Positions 16,869 through 27,844 of a stretch of 64,000 nucleotides of DNA are shown piece after piece. The stretch lies in assembly GCF_022808695.1 (NCBI RefSeq), contig NZ_JAKZKW010000009.1:1-64000 (forward strand). Direction: 5' to 3'. Position numbers and translations under genes: made by a program. The notes beneath the pieces were generated by a model. That model did not search any database. It saw nothing but the letters and a program-made list of their open reading frames with translations, and had not been told where the DNA came from. This stretch comes from Fundidesulfovibrio soli (GTDB lineage Bacteria > Desulfobacterota > Desulfovibrionia > Desulfovibrionales > Desulfovibrionaceae). Within the stretch, counting starts at the first letter, position 1; every line of letters begins with the position of its first letter.

Positions 16869-17713
16869 TCGCGATACTTGGCATACTGGTCGTCATCGGC
16901 TGCGTGGCCAGCGGCTACTGGATCGCAGGGGGCAAGTTCGGCGTACTGCTCCAGCCGGCGGAGCTGCTGGTCATAGGCGGAGCGGCCATGGGCTCGCTGC
17001 TGATCGCGTCCACCAAGACTTCGCTCAAGCTTGTGCTGCACCACCTGGGCGAGGTCTTCTCCGGCAAGCACTACTCCAAGGTCCAGTACGTCGAGCTTCT
17101 GAGCCTGCTGGCCAGGCTGCTCATCAAGATACGCCGCGAAGGGCTGGCCAGCGTGGAGCGCGACGTGGAGCACCCCGAGGCCAGCGCCATCTTCACAGGG
17201 CACCAGAACATCAAGAACGACACGCAGATGATCCGCTTCATCTGCGACACGTTCCGCGTCTACCTGGTCACGGGCGAACCCGGCGAGATCGAGGGCATCA
17301 TGCACGCGGACATCGAGTCCATGCACGCCTTGACCGCCCTGCCCGCCCAGAACATCTCCAAGGTGGCCGAGTCCCTTCCGGGCCTGGGCATCGTGGCGGC
17401 GGTGCTGGGCGTGGTGCTGACCATGCAGAAGATCACCGCGCCGCCCGACGAATTGGGCCACTCCATCGGCGCGGCGCTCGTGGGCACCTTCCTGGGCGTG
17501 CTGCTCTGCTACGGCTTCGTGGGCCCCATGGCCACCAAGCTGGAGAACCGCAGCCAGGAGCGCGAGGCGTTCTTCGGGGTCATCCGCGCCACCATCTCGG
17601 CCACCGCCCACGGCGCCACCCCCATGATCGCCCTGGAGTTCGGCCGCCGCTCCGTGCCGGACATCTACCGGCCCACCTTCGAGGAACTCGAGCAGATCAT
17701 CCGCGGGGGCTGA
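16865..17713 (+). CDS. motA: Flagellar motor stator protein MotA (pair 1)
   Basis: 282 aa. Four membrane helices: two at the N-terminus (MIAILGILVVIGCVASGYWI, ELLVIGGAAMGSLLI), a large cytoplasmic loop with the charged IKIRREGLASVERD region that touches the rotor, and two at the C-terminus (LPGLGIVAAVLGVVLTM with the conserved proline at 172, and ALVGTFLGVLLCYGFVGP). With MotB it forms the proton channel. Starts in an ATGA overlap with the PilZ gene; motB follows 3 bp later. Confidence 0.95.
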   Translation: MIAILGILVVIGCVASGYWIAGGKFGVLLQPAELLVIGGAAMGSLLIASTKTSLKLVLHHLGEVFSGKHYSKVQYVELLSLLARLLIKIRREGLASVERDVEHPEASAIFTGHQNIKNDTQMIRFICDTFRVYLVTGEPGEIEGIMHADIESMHALTALPAQNISKVAESLPGLGIVAAVLGVVLTMQKITAPPDELGHSIGAALVGTFLGVLLCYGFVGPMATKLENRSQEREAFFGVIRATISATAHGATPMIALEFGRRSVPDIYRPTFEELEQIIRGG

Positions 17714-17716
17714 GCC

Positions 17717-18469
17717 ATGTCAAAGGGTTCATCGCGCTCACCCAGGCCGTCCCGCCGCCACCAGGCGCACCACGGCGGCAGTTGGAAAGTGGCCTACGCC
17801 GACTTCGTGACGGCCATGATGGCCTTCTTCCTGCTCATGTGGATCATGAACATGGTGCCCAAGGACGTGCAGAAGGCGCTGGAGACCTATTTCAAGTCCG
17901 AGACCAGCCCCGCCGTCTCCATGCAGGACCCCAACTCCCCGGTGATGGGATCCACAACGGCCAAACCCCAGGCCCTCACCGAAGAGCAGGCAGCCCGTTA
18001 CACCATCGCCATGCGCTTCAAGAAGATCATCACCGAGGATCCCTACCTCAAGCGCAGCTCCGGCGTGAGCAGCGACGACCAGGGCGTGCTCCTGCGCGTG
18101 AACAACGACAGCCTCTTCCGGCCTGGCTCCGCCGAGATCACCCCGGAGGCCGCCAAGATCGTCAAGGAAGTCCAGGACGTGCTGCGCTCCTTCAACCTCA
18201 ACCTCATGGTGCGCGGCCACGCCACGCCCGACGAGTACAAATCCGGCCCCTTCCCCTCCAACTGGGAGCTCTCCGGCGCCCGGGCCGGGGCCGTGGTGCG
18301 CGCCATCCTCAAGGACTCGGCCATAAGCCCCAACCGGGTGCGCGCCGTCTCCTACGGGGACACTCTGCCCCTGGTGCCCGCCTTCGACCCGGACAGCAAC
18401 GCCCTCAACCGCAGGGTGGAGTTCTATTTCCACCGGCCTGGGGTGATGAACACCATGGTGGTGAACTGA
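17717..18469 (+). CDS. motB: Flagellar motor stator protein MotB (pair 1)
   Basis: 250 aa. Single N-terminal membrane helix with the proton-carrying aspartate (Asp29 in WKVAYADFVTAMMAFFLLMW). After a plug/linker segment, an OmpA-like peptidoglycan-binding domain: NDSLFRPGSAEITPEA, VRGHATPDE, NWELSGARAGAVVRAIL, and DSNALNRRVEFYF. Complete and probably functional. No gene of the flagellar rotor lies nearby in this window. Confidence 0.95.
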   Translation: MSKGSSRSPRPSRRHQAHHGGSWKVAYADFVTAMMAFFLLMWIMNMVPKDVQKALETYFKSETSPAVSMQDPNSPVMGSTTAKPQALTEEQAARYTIAMRFKKIITEDPYLKRSSGVSSDDQGVLLRVNNDSLFRPGSAEITPEAAKIVKEVQDVLRSFNLNLMVRGHATPDEYKSGPFPSNWELSGARAGAVVRAILKDSAISPNRVRAVSYGDTLPLVPAFDPDSNALNRRVEFYFHRPGVMNTMVVN

Positions 18470-18532
18470 TGCCGACCCTGGAAGCCCTGTTCATGGGCCT
18501 GGCGACGGGATGAAATCCCTGGAGGGCCTCGC

Positions 18533-21850
<3,318 letters not shown>

Positions 21851-21855
21851 GGCCC

Positions 21856-22440
21856 TTAGCCGCGCAGCTCGCGCAACACCCGCAGCACCCCGCTTATCAG
21901 CTCCGCCGTGCCCGCCTGGCCCAGGCCCAGGAGCGACCCGGCCTCGGCCTCGGTCATGCCCTGGGCCATGAACTCCAGCAGGTCGCGCTGAGGCTCGTTC
22001 AGCCCCCGCGCCCCGCCTTCAAGGGCGCCCAGCAGCGCCGCCGCGCCGGAGCGCCCGAGTGTGGGCTGCCCAGCCGCCGCGCGCGCCAGAGCCTGGCAGA
22101 GCTCGTCTGAGGTGATGTCCTTGAGGAGGTATCCGTCCGCACCCGCAATGTAGGTCCGCACGATGAGAGCCGGATCGTCATGGGCGGTGAGCGCCAGGAC
22201 GGCCGTGCCGGGCGCGGCCCGCTTGATCCGGGCGATGGCCTCGGGCCCGTCCAGCACGGGCATGGAGAGGTCCATGAGCACCACGTCCGGCCCGAGCTCC
22301 CCGGCCAGGCGCACCGCCTCGGCCCCGTCCCCGGCCTCGCCCGAAAGCCGGACCCGAGGGCAGGCCGAGAGCATGGAGGCCACGGCAGCCCGAAGGATGG
22401 GCACGTCCTCGGCCAGCAGAACCCGTATTTCCCCGGACAT
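21856..22440 (-). CDS. NarL/FixJ-like response regulator with diverged DNA-binding domain
   Basis: 194 aa. Receiver domain: VLLAEDVPILRAAV at the start, phospho-acceptor Asp in VVLMDLSMPVLDG (about residue 57), and conserved Lys in GYLLKDITSDEL. The last 60 residues align with a LuxR-type helix-turn-helix in pattern (LNEPQRDLLEFMAQGMTEAE) but the recognition helix reads LGQAGTAELISGVLRVLREL, lacking the usual TVKxH and basic residues. DNA binding is doubtful; a protein-interaction output is possible. It is just upstream of the motAB pair 2 genes (24 bp) on the same strand, so an operon in the order regulator? no: it lies downstream of them in transcription order motB2-motA2-regulator. Confidence 0.82.
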   Translation of the reverse strand: MSGEIRVLLAEDVPILRAAVASMLSACPRVRLSGEAGDGAEAVRLAGELGPDVVLMDLSMPVLDGPEAIARIKRAAPGTAVLALTAHDDPALIVRTYIAGADGYLLKDITSDELCQALARAAAGQPTLGRSGAAALLGALEGGARGLNEPQRDLLEFMAQGMTEAEAGSLLGLGQAGTAELISGVLRVLRELRG

Positions 22441-22464
22441 GATCCCTCGGTATGTCGCGGCCGG

Positions 22465-23325
22465 TTACTTGCCCTTGGAGGCCTTCACGGCCTCCTCCAG
22501 CTCGGCGAAGCTGGGGCGGTGGTGATTGGGTATGGCGCGCCGTCCGGCCTCCAGGGCCACCGGCGGGGGGTTGCCGCCCACGAAGGCCCCAAGGGCGCAC
22601 TTGACCACGATCAGGCAGTGCTCCCCGTCCTTGGCCTTGCATTCCATGTTGGCGGCGATGGGGCCGATGATGCCGTAGCACATCAAAACGCCCAGGAAGG
22701 TGCCCACGAGGGCCGCGCCGATGTGGTGGCCGATGACCTCGGGGGGCTCGCTGATGAAGCCCATGGTGATGACGACGCCGAGAACCGCGGCCACGATGCC
22801 AAGGCCCGGCAGGGCGTCGGCCATCTTGTTCACCGCGCCGGCGGGGGCCACGGCCTCGTGGCCGTAGGCCTCGATGTCGGCCTCCATGATGTTCTCGAAC
22901 TCGTGCTGCTCGATGTTCACGGTGGAGAACACGCGCATGGTGTCGCAGACGAAATCCACGATGAACTTGTTGGACTTGTTCTTGAGGAAGCCGCTGAATA
23001 TCTGGCTGGATTCCGGGCCTTCGATGTCCTTCTCGATGGCCACCAGGCCTTCGCGCCGGATCTTCATGAACAGCATGGAGAGCATGATGAGCATGTCCAG
23101 GAAGAAGGCCTTGCTGCACTTGGAGGAGCTGAAAGCCCCGCCGATGCCCTTGAGCGCCCCGATGACCACTTCCTTGGGCGAGCCCAGGACCATGGAGCCG
23201 AAGGCCGCGCCGAAGATGATCACCAGTTCGGCGGGCTGCCAGAGCACGCCGAAATTGCCCTTCTCCAGCGTGTAGCCCAGGATGACCGAGCCAAGGACCA
23301 TGACTATGCCGATGATGGCGAACAT
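22465..23325 (-). CDS. motA: Flagellar motor stator protein MotA (pair 2)
   Basis: 286 aa. Same layout as pair 1 but clearly diverged: N-terminal helices AIIGIVMVLGSVILGYTL and AELVIIFGAAFGSMVLG, rotor-contact loop FMKIRREGLVAIEKDIEG, then ALPGLGIVAAVLGVVITMG and ALVGTFLGVLMCYGIIGP. The C-terminal cytoplasmic tail has two extra cysteines (MECKAKDGEHC). Transcribed after motB pair 2 (19-bp gap). Two stator sets in one genome region suggest different ions, loads or conditions; the sequence alone does not show which ion is used. Confidence 0.94.
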   Translation of the reverse strand: MFAIIGIVMVLGSVILGYTLEKGNFGVLWQPAELVIIFGAAFGSMVLGSPKEVVIGALKGIGGAFSSSKCSKAFFLDMLIMLSMLFMKIRREGLVAIEKDIEGPESSQIFSGFLKNKSNKFIVDFVCDTMRVFSTVNIEQHEFENIMEADIEAYGHEAVAPAGAVNKMADALPGLGIVAAVLGVVITMGFISEPPEVIGHHIGAALVGTFLGVLMCYGIIGPIAANMECKAKDGEHCLIVVKCALGAFVGGNPPPVALEAGRRAIPNHHRPSFAELEEAVKASKGK

Positions 23326-23344
23326 GACGCTTCAGTATCCTCGT

Positions 23345-24346
23345 TCAGGGTTTGCCCTTGATTTGCTCGTCGTATAGCCTTTCGATCTGCCGGTCCAGAA
23401 TTTCCCTTTTATCCTGGGGGATGGGCGATTCCGGGGGCGGCGGTGGAGCTTCGGGCTCCACGAACATGTTGCCGGGGCCCTTCTTGGCCTTGGCGTCCGC
23501 CGGCTGGCCGCCCGCGCCCTGGCCCTGAGCACCGGACTCGGGGCTCTTTTTGGCGTTGGGCACTTCCAGCACCAGGCGGATGCGGCGGTTCTTAGGGTCG
23601 TACACGTTGGCCGGGACCATGGGCCGCGTGGCCGCGAATCCCGCCACCATGCCCACGGCCTCGCCCGACACCCCCGCCTTCTCCAGCACGCGCCGCGCGC
23701 CCGAGGCCCGCTCGGTGGAGAGCTCCCAGTTGGTGAAGCGTTCGCCCGCGTAGGTGTAGGCGTCGGTGTGGCCCTCGATGGTCAGCGCGCCCTTTCCGGC
23801 CTGGGCCATCTTGGGGGCCACGGCCTCCAAAACGCGCTTGGCGTCCGGGGTCAGGTCGGCCTTGCCCAGGGCGAACAGGGGCTTGCCCTTGGCGTCCTCC
23901 GCCAGCTCGAAGATCACCTTGTCGGCCTCTGTCTTCACCGTGACCTGCTGCTTGAGGTCCGGCGTCTTGGTCTCCACGGCGTCCTTGAGCGCCTCGGCCA
24001 TCTTCTCGGCCTCGGACTTCTCCTTGGCGGCCCCGGCGGGGCTCTCGCTGATGGGCTGGACGATTGCCGGGGGGTTGTTCTCCCGCTGGATCTGGGAGAG
24101 GTCCGTGGCGGGGACCAGCCCGGGCTGAGCGCCGTTGTCGAACAGGCTGAAGGACTGGAAATACTGCGCCACCTGCTCGCGCTTCTCCTGCGGCAGGGAG
24201 TTGACCAGCCACATGACCAGGAAGAAGGCCATCATGGCGGTGACGAAGTCGGCATAGGCCACCTTCCAGCTGCCACCATGGTGGCCGCCGTGCCCGCCCT
24301 TCTTCACCTTCTTGATGATGATTTTCTTGTGTTCCTTGTCCGCCAT
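23345..24346 (-). CDS. motB: Flagellar motor stator protein MotB (pair 2)
   Basis: 333 aa, longer than pair 1. Basic, histidine- and glycine-rich N-terminus (KKIIIKKVKKGGHGGHHGG), then the membrane helix with Asp33 in VAYADFVTAMMAFFLVMW. OmpA-like domain: GKADLTPDAKRVLEAV, EGHTDAYTYAGERFTNWELS, DPKNRRIRLVL. A low-complexity Pro/Ala tail and a charged end (KREILDRQIERLYDEQIKG) follow; the tail is unlike pair 1. GGAAGGGAG ribosome-binding site. First gene of motB-motA-regulator on the minus strand. Confidence 0.94.
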   Translation of the reverse strand: MADKEHKKIIIKKVKKGGHGGHHGGSWKVAYADFVTAMMAFFLVMWLVNSLPQEKREQVAQYFQSFSLFDNGAQPGLVPATDLSQIQRENNPPAIVQPISESPAGAAKEKSEAEKMAEALKDAVETKTPDLKQQVTVKTEADKVIFELAEDAKGKPLFALGKADLTPDAKRVLEAVAPKMAQAGKGALTIEGHTDAYTYAGERFTNWELSTERASGARRVLEKAGVSGEAVGMVAGFAATRPMVPANVYDPKNRRIRLVLEVPNAKKSPESGAQGQGAGGQPADAKAKKGPGNMFVEPEAPPPPPESPIPQDKREILDRQIERLYDEQIKGKP

Positions 24347-24467
24347 GGCTCTCCCTTCCGGGGGGAATTCAATGCAAATTCAGGGCCAGCACGCTCAGAG
24401 CGTACCTGATCGGCCCCCGGCATTCAACAGTCGGCCAGGGAGGCCATCGGCATGGAAGCGGGACAAC

Positions 24468-24494
24468 GCAGAAAGGCGACCCGATGGGTCGCCT
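24468..24494 (-). terminator. Terminator after rpmA
   Basis: On the minus strand AGGCGACCC and GGGTCGCCT pair around the loop ATC, followed by TTCTGC. Short T-run but a strong stem about 50 bp after the rpmA stop. It separates the ribosomal genes from motB. Confidence 0.75.
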
Positions 24495-24545
24495 GTTCTG
24501 TGAACAATCTGTCTCCGCCCCGCGCAGGGAGCGGGATCGTCCTGG

Positions 24546-24815
24546 CTAGGCCGCGGCCGGAACCACGCACACCCGCGTCTTGACCTTGCGGTTGCGGATG
24601 TACTTTTCGTAGCTGACCACACCGTCCACCAGGGCGAACAGGGTGAAATCCTTGCCCAGGCCGACGTTGGTGCCGGGGTGGAACTTGGTGCCCAACTGGC
24701 GCACCAGGATGTTGCCGGCCTTGACGACCTGGCCGCCGTAGCGCTTGACGCCGCGGCGTTGACCGGCGCTGTCGCGGCCGTTGCGGGAACTGCCGCCTGC
24801 TTTTTTATGAGCCAT
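24546..24815 (-). CDS. rpmA: 50S ribosomal protein L27
   Basis: 89 aa. [20 protein letters not shown] is the unmistakable L27 N-terminus, whose tail reaches the peptidyl transferase centre; then [19 protein letters not shown] and [11 protein letters not shown]. Starts 10 bp after rplU with an AGGAGG-type site. The usual third gene, obg, does not follow: a terminator and then motB come next. Confidence 0.97.
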   Translation of the reverse strand: MAHKKAGGSSRNGRDSAGQRRGVKRYGGQVVKAGNILVRQLGTKFHPGTNVGLGKDFTLFALVDGVVSYEKYIRNRKVKTRVCVVPAAA

Positions 24816-24825
24816 GGTGTTCCTC

Positions 24826-25137
24826 CTAGGCCTGGATCGAGGTGATCTTCAGGGTCGTGAGATCCTGACGATGACCGGTCTTCTTGTGGGAGTCGTTGCG
24901 ACGCCACTTATGGAACACGATCACCTTGGGGCCGCGCAGATGCTCGACAACCTCGCAGGTGACCTTGGCGCCTTCCACATAGGGAGCGCCGACCTTCAGG
25001 CCGCCTTCCTCGCCAACCAGCAGCACCTTTTCCAGGGCCACCTGGGAGCCGGCATCAGCCGTGAGCTTCTCAACGGTGATCTTGGCGCCCTCAACGACGC
25101 GGTATTGCTTACCGCCAGTCTCAACAATAGCGTACAT
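24826..25137 (-). CDS. rplU: 50S ribosomal protein L21
   Basis: 103 aa from [14 protein letters not shown], the family N-terminus; a longer frame to 25197 adds nothing conserved. [16 protein letters not shown] near the C-terminus is the L21 signature. GGAGGT lies 11 bases upstream. Only 56 bp separate it from comF, so its promoter is either in that gap or inside comF. Confidence 0.97.
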   Translation of the reverse strand: MYAIVETGGKQYRVVEGAKITVEKLTADAGSQVALEKVLLVGEEGGLKVGAPYVEGAKVTCEVVEHLRGPKVIVFHKWRRNDSHKKTGHRQDLTTLKITSIQA

Positions 25138-25193
25138 GGTAGATAGACCTCCGCAAACGGGGAAGCCGTACTTACGGAGACAGCCCCGAAATG

Positions 25194-25943
25194 TCAACCC
25201 CCGATTTTTTCATCCCTCGCCAGAACCAGTACTTCCACTCTGGCGCAGCCCGCGCCGCGCAAGGCTTTGGACGCCGCTTCCAGGGTGGAGCCGGTGGTCA
25301 TAACATCGTCCACAAGCAGCGCGCGCCTGCCCGAAACCAGCGCCGGGTCCGCCTCGAAAGCGCCCTTGAGGTTCACGGCGCGCTCCCTGGCCCCGAGCCT
25401 GCTCTGCGGCCCTGTGGCCCGGACCTTGCGCAGGGCGTCGGCCGGGACGGGCGCGCCCAGGGCGCGGCCCAGGCCCTTGGCCAGCTCGAAGCTCTGGTTG
25501 AAGCCCCTGGAGACCAGCCTGCGCCAGTGCACGGGCACCGCGCAGACCAACTCCGGCCCGCGCGGGTCCATCCCGCCCGGGCGCTGGCGGTGCAGTTCGT
25601 AGGCCTGGCGCATGAGCCCCGTGAGAAAGGCCTGGCCCGAGTGGCTGCCCCCGAACTTGAAGCGCAGCAGGCACTCCCGCAACGCCCCCCCGTAGGCCCC
25701 GTAGAAGCCCAGCGCGTCCCAGGGCCGGGGGGTCTCCCGGCAGCGCAGGCAGAGGGTGGGCTCCTGGTCGGCGACGGGCGTCAGTTCCCCGCAGCCGGGG
25801 CAGTATCCTTTGGCGCGGGGCGTCAACAATCCGGCGCAGCGGGCGCAGAGCCCCTCGCGCTCCTGCGCGGCCAGGCAGCACGGGCAGCGCCACCCGGCCA
25901 GGGCGCGCGCCGCCCCGAGCGCCCGGGCGGCGAGGGCTTTCAC
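25194..25943 (-). CDS. comF: ComF-family phosphoribosyltransferase-like protein
   Basis: 249 aa. N-terminal zinc-ribbon with four CxxC pairs (CPCC, CARC, CPGC, CLRC between residues 20 and 68), then a PRT fold with the PRPP loop ALLVDDVMTTGST. The type IV-like competence protein ComFC of other bacteria takes part in DNA uptake; outside transformable species the role is uncertain. It overlaps the flavodoxin-like gene by 4 bp (ATGA), so it is last in the nitroreductase-MBL-flavodoxin-comF run. Confidence 0.9.
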   Translation of the reverse strand: MKALAARALGAARALAGWRCPCCLAAQEREGLCARCAGLLTPRAKGYCPGCGELTPVADQEPTLCLRCRETPRPWDALGFYGAYGGALRECLLRFKFGGSHSGQAFLTGLMRQAYELHRQRPGGMDPRGPELVCAVPVHWRRLVSRGFNQSFELAKGLGRALGAPVPADALRKVRATGPQSRLGARERAVNLKGAFEADPALVSGRRALLVDDVMTTGSTLEAASKALRGAGCARVEVLVLARDEKIGG

Positions 25944-26563
25944 GCGGCCGGGCCAGCGCCCAGGCCAGCGCCGACAGCGGCCCTGCGGGCGAATTCCAGC
26001 ACTTGCCCGCGCGCGTCGGAATCGCCGCGCAGGTCGTCCGGGCCGTCCAGGCCCATGAGTGTCAGCGGTTCGCCCAGGCGTACGTTGAAGGTGCGCAGGA
26101 AATACTTGAGCGTGAGCAGCGCCCCGTCAAAGAGCTTCTCCCCGCGCGGCCGCCCGGCAACCAGGCAGGCATGGGCCGTGCGCGGCGGCAGGGAGCGCAG
26201 GGCCAGGTCGCCCGCGGCCCAGGCCTCGTAGTGGCGCTGGGAGCGGTCGATGAAGCCCTTGAACTGCCCAGGCAGATGATAGAAATAGATGGGCGAGGCG
26301 AAAAACAGCAACGGGGCCGCTTTGATCCGCTCGAACACCTCTTCAGCGCCGTCCTGGTCCATGAACGGGCAGGCGTACCCCGCATCGCGGGAGCAGCCCT
26401 GGCAACCCACGCAGGGCAGCGGCCCCGCGTCGCGCAGATGCAGCAGGCGCGCCGGAACCCCGGCCTCGGCCAGCCCCTGGGCCAGCAGTTCGGCGGCCAT
26501 GTCGCTGTTGCCCCCGGCCCGGGGGCCGCAGGCCAGGATCAACGCTTCTGCCGAGGGAGCCAT
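25940..26563 (-). CDS. Flavodoxin-like NAD(P)H-dependent oxidoreductase
   Basis: 207 aa. Flavodoxin fold of the NADPH-dependent FMN reductase type: ILACGPRAGGNSDMAAELL (phosphate-binding start), then CVGCQGCSRDAGYACPF, a cysteine motif common in clostridial and deltaproteobacterial iron-sulfur flavoproteins, and FFASPIYFYHLPGQFKGFIDR. Whether it binds an iron-sulfur cluster is uncertain. Soluble. Overlaps comF by 4 bp and begins 6 bp after the MBL-fold gene. Confidence 0.85.
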   Translation of the reverse strand: MAPSAEALILACGPRAGGNSDMAAELLAQGLAEAGVPARLLHLRDAGPLPCVGCQGCSRDAGYACPFMDQDGAEEVFERIKAAPLLFFASPIYFYHLPGQFKGFIDRSQRHYEAWAAGDLALRSLPPRTAHACLVAGRPRGEKLFDGALLTLKYFLRTFNVRLGEPLTLMGLDGPDDLRGDSDARGQVLEFARRAAVGAGLGAGPAA

Positions 26564-26569
26564 TACGGC

Positions 26570-27196
26570 CTACCGCGCGAAGTCGCTGAAATAAGGGTTG
26601 TGCAGGCGCTCGTCATCCACCGTGGTCTCGGGGCCGTGGCCCGGGTAGAGCACCGTGCTCCCCGGCATGGTGAAGACCTTCCGGCGCACGCTGTCCACCA
26701 GCACGTCGTGGCTGCCGCCGGGGAAGTCCGTGCGGCCCACGGAGCGGTAGAAGACCAGGTCCCCCACGAAGGCCACCCCCGCCGCCGGGAAGTGGAAAGT
26801 GATGCTGCCCGGCGCGTGGCCCGGGGTCGACAGCGCCCGGCAGACCTGCCCCAGGGCCTCGAACTCCCCCTCTGCGATGGTCTCGTAGCTGTAGTCGCGC
26901 ACGGGGGGCAGGCCCATGAACCCGCCGCGCCCCAGTTCGGTGCGCATGAGCTCGTCGCTGCCAGCGCCAGCCAGCACCTTGGCCCCGGTGGCCGCCTGCA
27001 GGGCGCTCACCCCGTAGGTGTGGTCGAAATGCAGGTGCGTGAGCAGGATGTGCGTGAGCGTGAGCTTGTTCCGGGCCAGGCTGGCCAGCATGGGCTTGGG
27101 GTCGCCGCCCACGTCGACGGCCACGGCCAGGGAGCCCTCGTGGGCCAGGTAGCTGTTGGTTTCCAGGGGGCCGATGGCGAACGTCTCGATTTTCAT
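26570..27196 (-). CDS. MBL-fold metallo-hydrolase (glyoxalase II-like)
   Basis: 208 aa. Metal-binding motif THLHFDHT (His54, His56, Asp58, His59), then GHAPGSITFHF and DLVFYRSVGRTDFPGG, followed by a final YPGHGPETT histidine. The pattern matches the glyoxalase II-type hydroxyacylglutathione hydrolase/YcbL group, substrate unknown. Single-domain, cytoplasmic. The gene lies 8 bp after the nitroreductase stop. Confidence 0.9.
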   Translation of the reverse strand: MKIETFAIGPLETNSYLAHEGSLAVAVDVGGDPKPMLASLARNKLTLTHILLTHLHFDHTYGVSALQAATGAKVLAGAGSDELMRTELGRGGFMGLPPVRDYSYETIAEGEFEALGQVCRALSTPGHAPGSITFHFPAAGVAFVGDLVFYRSVGRTDFPGGSHDVLVDSVRRKVFTMPGSTVLYPGHGPETTVDDERLHNPYFSDFAR

Positions 27197-27204
27197 GAAT
27201 ATCC

Positions 27205-27723
27205 TTACGGAAGAGGCTCCAGCAGGAGATCCTCAAGTGGTTTGCGGTCGGAGGAGCCCTTCTGGTCCGGCCAGCCCGCGGCCAGCACGGCCATGAGCTC
27301 CAGGCGCTGCTCGTCCAGGCCCAGGGCCTGGGTGACGCGGGGCTCCTGGTTGATGATCTCGCCCAGCCAGACCGCGCCCAGGCCCTGGGCGTGGGCGGCC
27401 AGGAGCATGTTCTGCAGGCAGGCCCCGACGCCCTGCAAATCCTTGGCGCGGTTGTAGACGATCTCGCGGTCCAGGAAGACGCAGAACAGCGCGGCCGCCT
27501 GGCGCACGATGTGGGAGTACTTGGTGTGCGCGGCCAGGGCCTCCTGCCGGGGGTCGCCCGCCTGCACCACCAGGAAGCGCCAGGGCTGGTTGTTGAGCCC
27601 GCTGGGAGCCCAGCGCCCTGCCTCCAGCACGGCCAGCAGGACGTCCCTCGGGATGGCTTCGGCCTTGTAGCGCCGGATGCTGCGCCGGTCGCGGATGGCT
27701 TCGAGTACGGGGTTGTGTTCCAT
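27205..27723 (-). CDS. Nitroreductase-family FMN protein
   Basis: 172 aa from MEHNPVLEAIRDRRSIRRYK, the classic nitroreductase entry (RRSxRxY binds FMN). APSGLNNQPWRFLVV and AHAQGLGAVWLGEI are further conserved parts. A frame to 27771 adds an implausible N-terminus; the ATG at 27723 has GGAG upstream. The substrate is unknown. First gene of a four-gene minus-strand run ending with comF, divergent from the GGDEF-TPR gene. Confidence 0.9.
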   Translation of the reverse strand: MEHNPVLEAIRDRRSIRRYKAEAIPRDVLLAVLEAGRWAPSGLNNQPWRFLVVQAGDPRQEALAAHTKYSHIVRQAAALFCVFLDREIVYNRAKDLQGVGACLQNMLLAAHAQGLGAVWLGEIINQEPRVTQALGLDEQRLELMAVLAAGWPDQKGSSDRKPLEDLLLEPLP

Positions 27724-27844
27724 GGCGTATGCTCCGCCCCAGCATATAGCCCATGCCCCGGCCCCGGGCAAGCCGTCCCGCCTTCGGGGGCCCTCTCCCG
27801 CTGCCCGCGCTTGTCACCGGCGGGGCTGCCCTATATGGTGGCCC

